NCBI GenBank assembly: GCA_903927615.1
Contig: CAIYNU010000033.1
Location: forward strand, 1 to 45,434
DNA from: an uncultured Rhodospirillales bacterium
Lineage (GTDB): Bacteria; Pseudomonadota; Alphaproteobacteria; Azospirillales; Azospirillaceae
Direction of reading: 5' to 3'
DNA length: 45,434 bases
How positions within the stretch are numbered: the first letter of the stretch is position 1; the number at the start of each line of letters is the position of its first letter. Shown one piece after another: positions 38,152-45,434 of this stretch. The notes beneath the pieces were generated by a model. It had not been told where the DNA came from, made no database searches, and saw only the letters and a program-made list of their open reading frames with translations. The position numbers were made by a program, and so were the translations under genes.

Positions 38152-39780
38152 TTAAAACAGGCGGCCCTGTTCCGGTTTGGGGACCGAACGCTTGCGGCGC
38201 GGCGCGGCGCCCGCCACAACAGCCGGCGCTTCACCCGCCACCACAGCCGACGCTTCACCCGCCACCACAGCCGACGCTTCGCCCGCCACCACAGCCGACG
38301 CTTCGCCCGCCACCACAGCCGACGCTTCGCCGTCGTGGAAAGCCAGGATCACCGCCCGGCCCGGCGTGGCCTCCGCCACAGTGGTCAGGGGCTGATGACC
38401 GGACGCCGTCACCAGCACGAACCCCCGGGCCAGCACGCCCTTGTAGGAATAGCTGAGCAGCAACTGCCCCAGCGCCGCCAGCCGCTCCTGCCGCTGAACC
38501 AATCCCTGGGCCTGGGCCCTGGCCAGGCGCCCATCCAGGTCCTCCAGACGCCGTTGATGGTCATCCAGCCGACGCCGGAGCGGCGCCGCGGCCAGGCGCC
38601 CGCCGGCCAGCTCCAACCGCCCGGTCCCGGCCTGCACCGCCTGCCGCAGGCCCGCGGTCAGCGCCCGGCTTTCGGCGGTCAGCCGCACCGCCGCCTCGGC
38701 CAGCCGCTCGCGCGGATGGCGGATGGCCGCCGCCAGTCGCCCAAGCCGGGTCCGACCGCGCTCCAGCAGCGCCGCCATGATCAGCCCCAAACGCTCGCCA
38801 CGCTCATCCAGGCGCTGGCTGCGCTCTTCAATCAGCCGCCGCGGGTCGCCCAAACCCCGGGCCAACCCCTCGATCCGGGTCCGGTGCTCGCCCAGCCAGC
38901 GATCGAAACCGCGCAGATGCCGGCGTTCCAAGTCCAGCACCTGGGCCAGCAGCTCGGCCCGCACCGGCACCGCCAGTTCAGCGGCGGCGGTGGGCGTCGG
39001 CGCCCGCAGGTCGGCCGCAAGGTCGATCAGGGTGGTATCGGTTTCGTGACCAACCGCCGAGATCAGCGGGATCACGCCGGCCGCCACCGCCCGCACCACC
39101 CCCTCGTCGTTGAACGGCATCAGGTCTTCCAGGGAGCCGCCGCCCCGGGCCACGATCAGCAGGTCCGGGCGCGGCACCGCACCGCCCGGCCGCAGACTGT
39201 TGAAGCCGGCGATGGCCGCCGCCACTTGGGCCGCGGCCTGCTCGCCCTGGACCGCCACCGGCCACAGCAGCACCCGGCGGGGAAACCGGTCGGCCAGCCG
39301 ATGCAAAATGTCCCGAATCACCGCGCCGGTGGGCGAGGTGATCACCCCGATGACCTCGGGCAGGAACGGCAGCCGCCGCTTGCGGGCGGGATCGAACAGG
39401 CCCTCGGCGGCCAGCCGCCGCTTGCGCTCCTCCAGCATCTTCAGCAGGGCGCCTTCGCCCGCCAGCACCATCGACTCGATCACAAGCTGATACTGCGAGC
39501 GCAACGGATAGGTGGTCAGCCGGCCGGTGACCACCACCTCCATCCCGTCTTCGGGGGTCAGGCCCAACTTCTGGACCACCGGCCGCCAGCACACGGCTTC
39601 CAGCACCGCGGTCTCGTCCTTGAGCCGCAGATACAGGTGGCCCGAGCCGTGCCGCTTGGGTTGCGAGATTTCGCCGCGGACGCGGACATGACCGAAGCCA
39701 TCCTCCACCGAGCGTTTCAGCGCCCGGGCCAGATCGCCGACGGTGAATTCGTACAGGTTGGAGGCGGGGATTTGTGTCAT
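38152..39780 (-). CDS. xseA: Exodeoxyribonuclease VII large subunit
   Basis: A 542-residue XseA. The OB-fold domain is at the N-terminus (NLYEFTVGDLARALKRSVED, VRVRGEISQPKRHGSGHLYL). The catalytic domain holds SPTGAVIRDILHRL, RGGGSLEDLMPFNDEGVVRA and SAVGHETDTTLIDLAADLRA. A long coiled-coil region follows (about 285-440), then the C-terminal KGVLARGFVLV segment. Exonuclease VII degrades single-stranded DNA with a small XseB subunit, not seen here. The C-terminus is extended by a repeated octapeptide GEASAVVA and a basic end (RRKRSVPKPEQGRLF). The start at 39780 matches the family; the frame stays open upstream against purD, which is an antisense shadow. Confidence 0.95.
   Translation of the reverse strand: MTQIPASNLYEFTVGDLARALKRSVEDGFGHVRVRGEISQPKRHGSGHLYLRLKDETAVLEAVCWRPVVQKLGLTPEDGMEVVVTGRLTTYPLRSQYQLVIESMVLAGEGALLKMLEERKRRLAAEGLFDPARKRRLPFLPEVIGVITSPTGAVIRDILHRLADRFPRRVLLWPVAVQGEQAAAQVAAAIAGFNSLRPGGAVPRPDLLIVARGGGSLEDLMPFNDEGVVRAVAAGVIPLISAVGHETDTTLIDLAADLRAPTPTAAAELAVPVRAELLAQVLDLERRHLRGFDRWLGEHRTRIEGLARGLGDPRRLIEERSQRLDERGERLGLIMAALLERGRTRLGRLAAAIRHPRERLAEAAVRLTAESRALTAGLRQAVQAGTGRLELAGGRLAAAPLRRRLDDHQRRLEDLDGRLARAQAQGLVQRQERLAALGQLLLSYSYKGVLARGFVLVTASGHQPLTTVAEATPGRAVILAFHDGEASAVVAGEASAVVAGEASAVVAGEASAVVAGEAPAVVAGAAPRRKRSVPKPEQGRLF
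38213..38332 (-). repeat. 24-bp tandem repeat in the xseA C-terminus
   Basis: About five copies of a 24-base unit (containing ACAGCCGACGCTTCGCCC on the plus strand) encode GEASAVVA repeated head to tail near the end of XseA. The copies are almost identical, so the array is probably recent and variable in number. It lies outside the known functional domains. Confidence 0.85.
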
Positions 39781-39852
39781 GGTTCCGGCATGATACAAGG
39801 CTGAAGCGCCGGAACAAGAGACGCTTGAACCGGACACGCAGGAGAATGGCAC

Positions 39853-41163
39853 ATGAAGGTTCTGGTGGTCGGGTCGGGCGGTCGCGAACACGCCCTGTGC
39901 TGGAAGCTGGCCGCCTCGCCCGTGCGTCCGACCGTGTTCTGCGCGCCCGGCAACGCCGGCATCGCGACCCTGGCCACTTGCGTGCCGATCAAGGCCGACG
40001 ACGTGCCGGCGCTGGTCGATTACGCCGTGGCCACCGCCGTCGATCTGGTGGTGGTGGGCCCCGAAGCGCCGCTGGTGGCGGGGCTGGTGGACCGGTTGCA
40101 GGCGGCCGGCCTCAAGGCCTTCGGCCCCAGCGCCGCCGCGGCCCGACTCGAAGGCTCCAAGGGCTTCATGAAGGACCTGTGCGCCCGCCACGGCATCCCC
40201 ACCGCCCCCTATGGCCGTTTCCACGACGCCGCCCAGGCCCGGGCCTTTGTCCGGACCCAGGGCGCGCCGATCGTGGTCAAGGCCGACGGCCTTGCCGCCG
40301 GCAAGGGCGTGACCGTCGCCCTGACGGTGGACGAGGCCCTGGCCGCCGTGGACGACGTGCTGGTCGCCGGACGGTTCGGCGCCGCCGGCGCCGAAGTGGT
40401 CATCGAGGCCTTCCTGGCGGGGGAAGAGGCCAGCTTCTTCGCCCTGGTCGATGGCGAAACCGCCCTGCCCCTGGTGGCGGCCCAAGACCACAAGCGCGCC
40501 TTCGACGGCGATAGCGGCCCCAACACCGGCGGCATGGGCGCCTACTCGCCGGCCCCGGTGATGACCCCCGAACTGACCGCCCGGGTGATGGCCGAGATCA
40601 TCCGGCCGACGGTCCGGGCCATGGCCGCCGAAGGGACTCCGTTCAAGGGCGTGCTGTTCGCCGGCCTGATGATCGTGGCCGACCCCGGGGATTCCGGGCC
40701 CGCGCTGCCCAAGCCTGATTTGCCCAAGCCTTACCTGTTGGAATACAATGTCCGTTTCGGCGACCCGGAATGTCAGGTGCTGATGAAACGGTTGCGCTCC
40801 GACCTGTTGCCCGCGCTGGAGGCGGTTCACGAAGGCCGACTCGGCGAGATCAGCCTGGACTGGCACGACGACGCCGCCCTCTGCGTGGTCCTGGCCGCCG
40901 CCGGTTATCCCGGCGAGATCATCACGGGCAGCGAAATTCGCGACCTGGAGGCGGCCGGGGCGGTCCCGGGGGTGACGGTGTTCCATGCCGCCACCCAGCG
41001 CGACGGCGAGGGCCGGGTGCTGGCCGTGGGCGGCCGGGTGCTGGGCGTGACCGCCGGCGGGGCCACCGTTGCCGAGGCCCGGGGCCGGGCCTACCTGGCG
41101 GTGGATCGTATCGATTGGCCCGAAGGGTTCTGCCGACGGGATATTGGCTGGCGGGCGGTGTGA
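39853..41163 (+). CDS. purD: Phosphoribosylamine-glycine ligase
   Basis: A 436-residue PurD (GAR synthetase), which joins glycine to phosphoribosylamine with ATP in purine synthesis. The N-domain starts [21 protein letters not shown]-grasp motifs follow: [37 protein letters not shown] and [18 protein letters not shown] short Pro/Lys-rich insert (around residue 280, PKPDLPKP) is unusual. It is divergent from xseA with 72 bases between the starts. Confidence 0.97.
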   Translation: MKVLVVGSGGREHALCWKLAASPVRPTVFCAPGNAGIATLATCVPIKADDVPALVDYAVATAVDLVVVGPEAPLVAGLVDRLQAAGLKAFGPSAAAARLEGSKGFMKDLCARHGIPTAPYGRFHDAAQARAFVRTQGAPIVVKADGLAAGKGVTVALTVDEALAAVDDVLVAGRFGAAGAEVVIEAFLAGEEASFFALVDGETALPLVAAQDHKRAFDGDSGPNTGGMGAYSPAPVMTPELTARVMAEIIRPTVRAMAAEGTPFKGVLFAGLMIVADPGDSGPALPKPDLPKPYLLEYNVRFGDPECQVLMKRLRSDLLPALEAVHEGRLGEISLDWHDDAALCVVLAAAGYPGEIITGSEIRDLEAAGAVPGVTVFHAATQRDGEGRVLAVGGRVLGVTAGGATVAEARGRAYLAVDRIDWPEGFCRRDIGWRAV

Positions 41164-41190
41164 TCTCAAATAGCCAGGGAGGGTTCCCCC

Positions 41191-41220
41191 CGGGGCCCTC
41201 CGCCCGGGGCCGGGGCCCCG
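41191..41220 (+). terminator. GC-rich hairpin after purD
   Basis: CGGGGCCC (41191-41198) pairs with GGGCCCCG (41213-41220) just downstream of purD. There is no T-run, so it is either a weak terminator or an mRNA end-protecting structure. Confidence 0.4.
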
Positions 41221-41256
41221 GAGCCCGTGACCTTAAGGACGCCTGGAGCTGCCGCG

Positions 41257-42618
41257 ATGTTCATTGATTGCTCCGATCTGATCGCCGAAAACCGGCCCCA
41301 TTGCGGCCAGGGCGTCACCGTCACCGACGTTGACGGTGACGGTGTTCAGGAATTCCTGGTCACCGGCACCGGAGTGGCCAATCGCGTGCTCAAATGGACC
41401 GGTCAGCGGTTGGTGGAGGCCGCCGACCCGGTGCTGGTGGACGCCGCCGGGCACACCACCTGCCTGATCGCCGCGGACATCGACGGTGACGGCCGGGAAG
41501 AACTCTACGCCTGCAATCAGGGCTCGGGGCCGGGCTCCGACCAGGCCGACCGGCTGTTCGCGCCGTTCGGCAACCGCTGGCTCGACCTGCTGACTCAACC
41601 GGAAAACGCCGGGATCGTCGATGCCGCCCACGGCCAGGCGGTGGCCTGCCTGGACCGCCAGGGCCGGGGCCGCTACGGCTTCGTGGTGGCCCAAGCCGGC
41701 GAGCCGCTGGCGTTGTACGAGCTGGACGGCCGGGGCCGGCTGGTCGATGTGGCCGAAGAGGCCGGGCTGGACCTGACCCTGAACGTCCGCGCGATGGTGG
41801 CGCTGCCCTTGATTTCCGAGCGGATGGACCTGTTTGCCCAGGTCGAGGCGGCCGGCAACGCCCTGTTCCGCAACCTGGGCGACGGCACTTTCGAGGACGT
41901 GGCCGAGCGTCGCGGCGTGGCCGATCCCCGCCAGCGCGGACGCGGCGTCGCCGTCCTCGACGCCAACGGCAACGGCCTGTTCGATCTGGTGTGCGGCGTC
42001 TGGCAGGGAAGCCATCGCCTGTTCCTGCAACGGGCCGGCGGCGGCTTCAGCGAGGAGGCGCCCAGCGACCTGTCCCTGCCCTCCCACCTCACCTCGGTGA
42101 TCGCCGCCGACTTCGACAATGACGGCTTCGAAGAGTTGCTGTTCATCAACCACGGCCAGCCCAACCGCCTGTTCGCCTTGCACCACGAGGGCTGGCGGGA
42201 GGTCGATGCCGGCGACGCCCTGGAGCCGCGCGGCCTGAGCACCGGCGCCGCCGTGGCCGACATCGACGGCGACGGCCGGCTGGAACTGCTGGTCAACCAC
42301 AGCGGCAACCACCAGCCGCTGGCGCTGTTCAAGGCCCCGCCCAACGCCAACGGCTGGCTGCGCGTCCAACCCCTGACCGCCGCGGGCGCACCGGCCCGGG
42401 GCGCCGTGGTCACCTGCACCATCGGCCCCCGCCCCCAGCGCCGCGCGCTGTGCGCCGGCAGCGGCTATCTCAGCCAGATGGAGCCGGTGGCCCATTTCGG
42501 CCTGGGCGACGCCCGCCGGGTCGACAGCCTCGAAGTCCATTGGCCCGACGGCTCGGTCGCCCTGATCCACAGCCCCCCGATCAACCGCCTGATCACCGTC
42601 CCCCATCCGCCGGAATGA
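41257..42618 (+). CDS. FG-GAP/VCBS repeat protein with C-terminal ASPIC/UnbV domain
   Basis: A 453-residue protein of the CRTAC1-like class. Repeated calcium-binding-type motifs occur about every 60-100 residues (TDVDGDGVQEF, ADIDGDGREEL, LDANGNGLFDL, ADFDNDGFEEL, ADIDGDGRLEL), expected to build a beta-propeller. The last ~100 residues match the ASPIC/UnbV domain (LRVQPLTAAGAPARGAVVTC, VHWPDGSV). Unlike most members it has no signal peptide or membrane segment, so it may act in the cytoplasm or leave by a non-Sec route. Function unknown. The ATG at 41257 is chosen over earlier alternative starts; GGAG lies upstream. Confidence 0.85.
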   Translation: MFIDCSDLIAENRPHCGQGVTVTDVDGDGVQEFLVTGTGVANRVLKWTGQRLVEAADPVLVDAAGHTTCLIAADIDGDGREELYACNQGSGPGSDQADRLFAPFGNRWLDLLTQPENAGIVDAAHGQAVACLDRQGRGRYGFVVAQAGEPLALYELDGRGRLVDVAEEAGLDLTLNVRAMVALPLISERMDLFAQVEAAGNALFRNLGDGTFEDVAERRGVADPRQRGRGVAVLDANGNGLFDLVCGVWQGSHRLFLQRAGGGFSEEAPSDLSLPSHLTSVIAADFDNDGFEELLFINHGQPNRLFALHHEGWREVDAGDALEPRGLSTGAAVADIDGDGRLELLVNHSGNHQPLALFKAPPNANGWLRVQPLTAAGAPARGAVVTCTIGPRPQRRALCAGSGYLSQMEPVAHFGLGDARRVDSLEVHWPDGSVALIHSPPINRLITVPHPPE

Positions 42619-42814
42619 CGGGGCCGGAATTTTGGTGCGCGTTGCCCCACAGGCGCCCGGGTCGGCTGTCCTGCCCCCCGGGACCGCCCCGACCGGTCAG
42701 CCAGAATAGCGATTGCGCCGTCGACGGCATGGGCGTTATGGTGTTCTGGCCTTTCGGGCTGGCGTGTCCCGAAGCAGAAAAGATCCCCCCCGGAACCGAG
42801 CGCCCGGACGAGAC

Positions 42815-43249
42815 ATGGCTGAAGAACCGACAGCTCTGCGGCATACGGAATTGCGCGGCTTGTGCGCATTCTGGCTGAAGCAATGCCCGGAGGGCGGATT
42901 GCCGCTCGCCACCGATATGGAACCGGCCGATCTCCGGCGCTGGCTGCCGAACCTGCTGATCATGCATGTTCATGCCAACGGTGGTTTCTTTTATTCCTAT
43001 TATGGCCGCTCGCTGGCCCGGGCTTTCGGGGAAAACCGGCTGGGCCAGACCCTGGCCGACCTGCCCGAAGCGGTGCGCGCCATCCTGCGGGAAGAGTACG
43101 AACTGGTTTGCCGCCAACGGTCGCCCATTCACCGTATCTATACCGCCAATTTCAACGGCATGCGCCAGACTTGGGAACGGGTGGTGCTGCCGCTGTCGTC
43201 GGACGGCGAGGTCATCGACAAGCTGCTGGTCGCGGCCTACGAGCTGTAG
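42815..43249 (+). CDS. PAS-domain protein (PAS_5 type)
   Basis: A 144-residue protein that is almost all one PAS-like domain of the alphaproteobacterial PAS_5 type: LRGLCAFWLKQCPEGGLPLA, ADLRRWLPNLLIMHVHANGG, FFYSYYGRSLARAFGENRLG, and the final strand ERVVLPLSSDGEVIDKLLVA. No output domain is present, so it may sense a small ligand and bind a partner, or be a stand-alone regulator. The ATG at 42815 is chosen because the upstream 34 codons are Arg-rich and not family-like. It lies 81 bases before the FtsK-like gene. Confidence 0.8.
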   Translation: MAEEPTALRHTELRGLCAFWLKQCPEGGLPLATDMEPADLRRWLPNLLIMHVHANGGFFYSYYGRSLARAFGENRLGQTLADLPEAVRAILREEYELVCRQRSPIHRIYTANFNGMRQTWERVVLPLSSDGEVIDKLLVAAYEL

Positions 43250-43330
43250 GCTTTTCGGTGTGCCTGGTCGTTGTCTCCGGCCGCTTCCGCGGCTAAGATC
43301 GGATTCGTCCCGAGCGCCCCAGGATCGTCG

Positions 43331-45391
43331 ATGAAACCGAGTATTCCCTACCGACCGGCCTATACCGAGAAGTCGCGCATCACCATGGTTGATGAATTCA
43401 ACATCTGGTGCGCGCTCAACGATCAGCCGTTCAACCTGATCCAGCATGTCTGGCCGGACGGCATGGTCGAATGGGACCTGGAAATACACCCCGGCACCCC
43501 GAATGCCGAAATCGTCTACGGGACCGGCCAGGATAACGGCACCATGGCGGTGATTTCCGCCTTTGCCTTCCTGGCCGGCGCCGAGTGGGCCGAGGAACGC
43601 CACGCCGCGGCGCAGGCCGCGCTCGCCGATGACGACGACGACGCCCAGGCTTCGCGGCCGCCGGCCGCCGCCGCGGGCCAAGTCCTGCTTCCGGCCCCCT
43701 CCCCCCCGAACCCGCCTCCGACCGTCGTCGTCCCCGCGCCCGCCGAGGACATGGGCGGGGACGATGGCGGAGAAGACGGGCCAACGGACACCGACGCCGA
43801 GGACGACCCCGTTCCGGTGATCCCGGTTGTCACCGCCGAGCCCGCCGCCACCGCACCGGCCACCGGCACCGGGGCCCGGTTGCCGCCGCTGGATTTGCTT
43901 CAGTTGCCGCCGCCCCGCCCGACCCAAACCCTGGACGAAGGCTTGCTGGCGCGCAATGCCCGCAATCTCGAGACCGTCCTGAAGAACTTCCGCATCCGCG
44001 GCGAAATCATGGATGTGCGCCCCGGCCCGGTGGTCACGCTCTACGAACTGGAACCGGCCCCCGGCACTAAGTCCTCGACGGTGATCAACCTCACCGACGA
44101 CATCGCCCGCTCCATGAGCGCCATGGCCTGCCGGATCGCCATTGTCCCCGGGCGCAGCGTCATCGGCGTCGAGCTGCCCAATCCCGTGCGGGAGATGGTG
44201 TATCTGCGGGAAATGCTGGTCGCCGACGCCTTCCAGAACACCTCGGCCCGACTGGCGGTGGTGCTGGGCAAGGATATCGGCGGCGAACCGGTGATCGCCG
44301 ATCTGGCCCGCATGCCCCATTTGCTGATCGCCGGCACCACCGGCTCGGGCAAGTCGGTGGGCATCAACACCATGATCCTGTCGCTGCTCTACCGCCTGAC
44401 CGCGGATCGCTGCCGATTCATCATGGTTGACCCCAAGATGCTGGAACTCTCGGTCTATGACGGCATCCCGCACCTGTTGACCCCGGTGGTCACCGACCCC
44501 AAGAAAGCGGTGGTGGCGTTGCGCTGGGCGGTCCGGGAAATGGAACAGCGTTACGAAGCCATGGCCCGGCTGGCGGTGCGCAACATCGAAGGCTACAACC
44601 ATCGGGTTAAGGAGCTGCTGGCCTCGGGCGAAAAGATCACGCGCCGGGTTTCGACCGGCTTCGACAAGACCACCCGTCAGCCGTTGTTCGAGGATCAACC
44701 CGTCGAGCCGGCGCTGTTGCCCTACATCGTCATCGTGGTCGACGAAATGGCCGACCTGATGCTGGTGGCGGGCAAGGATATCGAGGCGGTGATCCAGCGG
44801 TTGGCCCAGATGGCCCGGGCCGCCGGCATCCATTTGATCATGGCCACCCAACGGCCGTCGGTGGATGTCATCACCGGCACCATCAAGGCCAACTTCCCGA
44901 CCCGGATCAGCTTTCAGGTCACCTCCAAGATCGACAGCCGGACCATCCTGGGCGAGGCCGGCGCCGAACAGTTGCTGGGCCAGGGCGACATGCTGTACAT
45001 GGCCGGCGGTGGCCGCATCACCCGCGTGCATGGCCCCTTCGTGTCCGACAGCGAAGTCGAGGACGTGGTCCAATTCGTGCGCAGTCAGGGCACCCCCAGC
45101 TATATCCACGCCATCACCGAGGATGACGAGGAAGGCGACGGTCCCGAAGCGGCGGGCGGCGAAGACGGCCCGGTCCCCGGCAGTTCCGGCGACGACCTGT
45201 ACGACCAGGCCATCGCCCTGGTGGCGCGCGAACAAAAGGTCTCGGTCAGTTTCATCCAGCGTTACCTTCAGGTCGGCTACAACCGCGCCGCCCGCATCGT
45301 CGAACGCATGGAAAACGAGAAAATCGTCAGCACCGCCAATCACGTCGGCAAGCGCGAGGTCCTGATCAGCGGCAATCGGCGGTTCGAGTAA
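43331..45391 (+). CDS. FtsK/SpoIIIE-type DNA translocase without membrane anchor
   Basis: A 686-residue translocase. The motor spans ~200-600: alpha-domain start LARNARNLETVLKNFRIRGE, Walker A GTTGSGKS (335-342), the segment FIMVDPKMLELSVYDGIPHL, Walker B VIVVDEMADLM, and ATQRPSVDVITGTIKANFPT. The C-terminal gamma winged helix is present (~618-680, YDQAIALVAREQKVSVSFIQ), which reads KOPS-type sites in FtsK. The usual four membrane helices are absent. In their place are ~95 residues of an unrecognised domain (ITMVDEFNIWCALNDQPFNL, VWPDGMVEWDLEIHPGTPN) and an acidic, Pro-rich linker. It may be a second, soluble FtsK with a different docking site. The ATG at 43331 is the first that gives a sensible N-terminus. 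Confidence 0.9.
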   Translation: MKPSIPYRPAYTEKSRITMVDEFNIWCALNDQPFNLIQHVWPDGMVEWDLEIHPGTPNAEIVYGTGQDNGTMAVISAFAFLAGAEWAEERHAAAQAALADDDDDAQASRPPAAAAGQVLLPAPSPPNPPPTVVVPAPAEDMGGDDGGEDGPTDTDAEDDPVPVIPVVTAEPAATAPATGTGARLPPLDLLQLPPPRPTQTLDEGLLARNARNLETVLKNFRIRGEIMDVRPGPVVTLYELEPAPGTKSSTVINLTDDIARSMSAMACRIAIVPGRSVIGVELPNPVREMVYLREMLVADAFQNTSARLAVVLGKDIGGEPVIADLARMPHLLIAGTTGSGKSVGINTMILSLLYRLTADRCRFIMVDPKMLELSVYDGIPHLLTPVVTDPKKAVVALRWAVREMEQRYEAMARLAVRNIEGYNHRVKELLASGEKITRRVSTGFDKTTRQPLFEDQPVEPALLPYIVIVVDEMADLMLVAGKDIEAVIQRLAQMARAAGIHLIMATQRPSVDVITGTIKANFPTRISFQVTSKIDSRTILGEAGAEQLLGQGDMLYMAGGGRITRVHGPFVSDSEVEDVVQFVRSQGTPSYIHAITEDDEEGDGPEAAGGEDGPVPGSSGDDLYDQAIALVAREQKVSVSFIQRYLQVGYNRAARIVERMENEKIVSTANHVGKREVLISGNRRFE

Positions 45392-45434
45392 GGATGGTGT
45401 CCAGAGACCCCCGGCCTTTGGTCGGTCCGGGGTG

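Noticed and set aside
38016-38258. N-terminal extension of ThpR across the 22-bp repeats
   Set aside because: The family starts at MIRVFIALPLP; the extension is Arg/Cys-rich, translates the repeat array and overlaps the xseA 3' end.
39781-41169. In-frame upstream extension of xseA to over 1,000 residues
   Set aside because: The extra part is antisense to purD and has no family similarity; XseA begins at 39780.
42593-45343. Long minus-strand frame opposite the PAS and FtsK genes
   Set aside because: Antisense shadow caused by high GC; the plus strand encodes clear PAS and FtsK motifs.

Overview
The window is a GC-rich chromosome segment (roughly two thirds G+C by eye) from an alphaproteobacterium, most likely of the Rhodospirillales. 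This rests on the fliL-fliM-DUF6468-motE-cheZ-motB-like gene order, a DUF1476-type protein, and the close packing of the housekeeping genes. The species is not identifiable from the sequence alone. No rRNA, tRNA or CRISPR was seen.

Layout. (1) Positions 1-6918, minus strand: a flagellar motor and switch block reading fliL, fliM, a DUF6468 protein, motE (broken by a frameshift), cheZ, two MotB/OmpA-like proteins and the start of an AMIN-type protein that runs off the left edge. (2) 7148-8687: a divergent pair, a DUF1476-like protein and a dienelactone hydrolase. (3) 8837-32780: a large accessory island. It holds one 10.8-kb gene for a ~3,600-residue protein made of about 395 octapeptide repeats (consensus [VI]-x-A-L-[ST]-[TS]-x-Q) with an RTX-associated C-terminal domain and a Ser/Thr/Ala-rich tail. 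Facing it are hlyD- and hlyB-type secretion genes in an operon with a GT41 (O-GlcNAc-transferase-like) gene. On the plus strand follow a FliG-FliM-FliN fusion gene, a tolC-like gene with a leader ORF, and a second GT41 gene. (4) 32781-36624: a degraded PemK-like gene, then a two-gene unit of a membrane Ser/Thr kinase and a FGE-sulfatase/DM9 protein. (5) 36651-45391: housekeeping genes cysQ, thpR, xseA and purD, a VCBS/ASPIC repeat protein, a PAS protein, and an FtsK/SpoIIIE-type translocase that lacks membrane segments.

How the genes may work together. HlyB, HlyD and TolC supply a complete type I secretion channel. The only obvious substrate in the window is the giant Thr/Ser-rich repeat protein. 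Two GT41 enzymes, one co-operonic with hlyB-hlyD and one with tolC, suggest that the giant protein is O-glycosylated in the cytoplasm before export. The FliG-FliM-FliN fusion inside this island is an unusual single-chain version of the flagellar C-ring. A link between motility and the secreted protein is possible but is only inferred from position.
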